Notes under the pieces: generated by a model
Databases searched by the model: none
What the model was told of the DNA's origin: nothing
Seen by the model: only the letters and a program-made list of their open reading frames with translations
Shown: in pieces, positions 6,525-7,938 of the stretch
How positions within the stretch are numbered: the first letter of the stretch is position 1
Layout of the letters: each line of letters opens with the position of its first letter
Made by a program: the position numbers and the translations under genes
Assembly: GCA_031282905.1 (NCBI GenBank)
Contig: JAITCV010000166.1
Location: forward strand, 1 to 7,938
Origin: Azoarcus sp.
GTDB lineage: Bacteria > Pseudomonadota > Gammaproteobacteria > Burkholderiales > Rhodocyclaceae
Length of the DNA: 7,938 bases
Direction: 5' to 3'

Positions 6525-6773
6525 AATGAGCCAACGAAGCCTGGGAATCACACTGTGTCTCTTGCTGCTGCTGAATCTGCTGGTGATGCTGCCGAAATGG
6601 CTGGGATTGACCAACGGGACACCGAAGGAATGGGCGCAACAACGAGATTGGGACAAACCGACCGACCCCAGGGAACTGGAAGCATACAACTTCGCGCATT
6701 CATTGGAATTGCCGCTGGGCCGGGGCTTGCCCGATCCGGAACGCTTTCGTTTCAAGGATTACCGCCAGATGCC
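6502..6773 (+). repeat. Tandem duplication, left copy
   Basis: This stretch matches 7664-7938 at about 97%: I count 7 substitutions and one 3-base indel (an extra codon in the right copy). It begins in the mini-ORF (GCCTCTCGCGGG) and runs into the membrane-protein gene. The right end is set by the window edge, so the true repeat may be longer. The repeat unit spacing is about 1162 bases. Confidence 0.95.
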
Positions 6774-7488
6774 GCATCGGGTCACGGCGGCGGCGTATTT
6801 TTATCAACTGTGCGCGCGGGAAGCCGGAGAATATATCTTCAGGACAGTCGATAAAGTGGAAGGGATTTACCAGATGCGCGCCATGCCCAAGCGCACCGAG
6901 GAGATTTTGCGGGATCGCTATGGGTTTGAAGATCCGGCTGATTGGTCACATTGGGAAGAAAATGGAAGTCCTAACACGTTCCTTGGTGGTCCCGGAAAAG
7001 GTTTTCGCTATTTTGAAAGCCAACGCCGACCCGAAGATATTGCCAGTCCACTGACCGTTGAGAGTTGGCGGATCACACCTTGGACAGGTTCCGGGAATGC
7101 GCCATACTGGCGCTACCATAATTTTGACTATACAAAGCCAGACGGAGAAGTTATCCCCATTGAACAGCTTGAATCCCGTTATGCCTATACCTGGCGCGGC
7201 ATCCGGCGCGAGCGCGACCGGGAATTTGGCATTGCGGGTGGAGAATTGATTGTCCTCGACCGGATCACCGGCGAGATACTCGGTGTCCGTCGCAGTTTTG
7301 TGGCCGCACATCAATATCCCGATCATCTTGATTGGGAGTTTGCCAATGTCTGTCCATCTACCTTACGCTCTGATGGCAAAGTAAGGTTGCGGAATACAAA
7401 AGTGTCTTATCCATTCACTTTTGTTTTCCAGGTTTTGAAGCCCATCGATCATGATGCATCAAAAATGCGTTTTTCACCCAGTTTCTGA
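6526..7488 (+). CDS. Membrane-anchored protein of unknown function, first copy of a tandem duplication
   Basis: The 320-residue protein has an N-terminal hydrophobic segment (about 6-26, very leucine-rich) with no lipobox, predicting a membrane anchor and a soluble domain outside the cytoplasm. The soluble part is rich in aromatic and charged residues. Recognisable blocks are EYIFRTVDKVEGIYQMR (about 102-118), RYGFEDPADW (131-140), RYAYTWRGIRRERDREFGIAGGELIVLD (about 218-245) and ITGEILGVRRSF (247-258). I do not recognise a named family with certainty. The start has GGGAG 10 bases upstream. The downstream two thirds looks AT-richer than leuA and the vWA operon, consistent with transfer. The gene overlaps nothing, and a ribosome binding site for the next ORF follows its stop directly, so it appears co-transcribed with its neighbours. 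A near-identical second copy begins at 7688. Tandem copies beside an effector-like fragment would fit an immunity gene, but this is only inference. Confidence 0.88.
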   Translation: MSQRSLGITLCLLLLLNLLVMLPKWLGLTNGTPKEWAQQRDWDKPTDPRELEAYNFAHSLELPLGRGLPDPERFRFKDYRQMPHRVTAAAYFYQLCAREAGEYIFRTVDKVEGIYQMRAMPKRTEEILRDRYGFEDPADWSHWEENGSPNTFLGGPGKGFRYFESQRRPEDIASPLTVESWRITPWTGSGNAPYWRYHNFDYTKPDGEVIPIEQLESRYAYTWRGIRRERDREFGIAGGELIVLDRITGEILGVRRSFVAAHQYPDHLDWEFANVCPSTLRSDGKVRLRNTKVSYPFTFVFQVLKPIDHDASKMRFSPSF

Positions 7489-7501
7489 AAGGAGTATTAC
7501 C

Positions 7502-7636
7502 ATGTCAACACCCAACGCTCATACCATCCTCGACTTCGCGCTTCTCCAAAGCGCGGCAGAGTGCTATCTGGACAAAATCGAAAGACCAGATGACCCTGCT
7601 GAAAGGATGGCGAAGATGGCAGGAAACGCGCAGTGA
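7502..7636 (+). CDS. 44-aa ORF resembling the N-terminus of a large lipase/RTX-type protein
   Basis: The ORF has the best ribosome binding site of the right part: AAAGGAG at 7488-7494, 7 bases before ATG 7502, directly after the stop of the preceding gene. The product contains TILDFALLQSAAECYLDKIE followed by a short charged tail and stop. From memory, ILDFALLQ.AAE.YLD resembles the first residues of large secreted lipase-like, calcium-binding repeat proteins of proteobacteria, which are several hundred residues or more. If so, this is the 5' end of such a gene whose remainder was replaced by the second copy of the duplicated unit. The stop overlaps the next mini-ORF (TGATG). It could instead be a genuine small protein. 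There is no signal peptide. Confidence 0.55.
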   Translation: MSTPNAHTILDFALLQSAAECYLDKIERPDDPAERMAKMAGNAQ

Positions 7637-7686
7637 TGATGACGACCGCAATCAAGCTTCATAGCCTCTCGCGGGAGACCGAATGA
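7636..7686 (+). CDS. Mini-ORF, 16 aa, short version of the ORF at 6408
   Basis: The frame encodes MMTTAIKLHSLSRETE. Its ATG overlaps the stop of the 44-aa ORF, and its stop lies one base before the ATG of the second membrane-protein copy. It equals the 38-aa ORF with 23 internal residues missing and one extra methionine. It is probably a remnant or a translational-coupling leader rather than a functional protein. Confidence 0.25.
   Translation: MMTTAIKLHSLSRETE
7637..7663 (+). repeat. Short upstream block of the duplication, right copy
   Basis: Counterpart of 6406-6432 with two substitutions. Here it joins the main repeat directly. Confidence 0.85.
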
Positions 7687-7938
7687 AATGAGCCAACGAA
7701 GCCTGGGAATCATACTGTGTCTCTTGCTGCTGCTGAATCTGCTGGTGATGCTGCCGAAATGGTTGGGATCGACCAACGGCCGGACACCGAAGGAATGGAC
7801 GCAACAACGAGATTGGGACAAACCGACCGACCCCAGGGAATTGGAAGCATACAATTTCGCGCATTCATTGGAATTGCCGCTGGGCCGGGGCTTGCCCGAT
7901 CCGGAACGCTTTCGTTTCGAGGATTACCGCCAGATGCC
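7664..7938 (+). repeat. Tandem duplication, right copy, running off the window
   Basis: The counterpart of 6502-6773. Relative to the left copy it has a 3-base insertion (NGT becomes NGRT in the protein) and seven substitutions, four of which change the amino acid. Confidence 0.95.
7688..7938 (+). CDS. Membrane-anchored protein of unknown function, second copy, partial at the window edge
   Basis: The first 83 residues are visible. They match the first copy except T9 to I, L28 to S, an inserted R after N30-G31, A to T in KEWAQQ, and K to E in RFKDYR. The leucine-rich N-terminal anchor is unchanged and the frame is open to the edge, so it may be a complete gene. Start and upstream GGGAG are the same as in the first copy. 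It is likely co-transcribed with the first copy through the 44-aa ORF. Function unknown; the two copies should do the same or a slightly diverged job. Confidence 0.85.
   Translation, partial: MSQRSLGIILCLLLLLNLLVMLPKWLGSTNGRTPKEWTQQRDWDKPTDPRELEAYNFAHSLELPLGRGLPDPERFRFEDYRQM

Noticed and set aside
7564..7864. Minus-strand frames over the right end, similar to those at 6468-6755
   Set aside because: Their mutual similarity only reflects the direct duplication on the plus strand; they have no supporting ribosome binding site or domain.

Overview
The window looks like the chromosome of a GC-rich proteobacterium, most likely a betaproteobacterium. This rests on the close resemblance of the 2-isopropylmalate synthase to betaproteobacterial LeuA and on a ParB-like protein of a type common on proteobacterial plasmids and integrative elements. 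No rRNA marker is present, so the placement is an inference.

Left part (1-5089, all minus strand): reading in the direction of transcription, a vWA-domain lipoprotein of the YfbK type, an ECF RNA polymerase sigma factor, and a single-pass membrane protein in the anti-sigma position. The sigma and anti-sigma genes overlap by ATGA. After about 330 bases without a recognised gene comes leuA, cut by the window edge. The first three genes look like one cell-envelope signalling operon, in which a membrane protein would hold the sigma factor and an outer lipoprotein would act in the envelope. A sequence resembling an ECF promoter lies just upstream of the operon and suggests autoregulation. leuA is a housekeeping leucine gene with a perfect dyad next to its ribosome binding site.

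Middle (5090-5551): a 462-base gap between divergent genes, with three strong inverted repeats, a 10-base palindrome and repeated short words, but no credible gene.

Right part (5552-7938, plus strand): an accessory region. It starts with a plasmid-type ParB gene split by a frameshift (apparently about 10 bases missing) exactly at the conserved motif that normally reads (Y)RxLSGVTRYLAA. It continues with closely packed short ORFs and a tandem duplication of a gene for a membrane-anchored protein of unknown function. The first copy is complete (320 aa). The second runs off the window and is about 97% identical over the visible 270 bases. Between the copies lies a 44-aa ORF with a strong ribosome binding site, whose sequence resembles the extreme N-terminus of large lipase/RTX-type secreted proteins. 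Each copy of the membrane-protein gene is preceded by a related mini-ORF. The arrangement recalls arrays of duplicated immunity genes with effector remnants, but this is a hypothesis.
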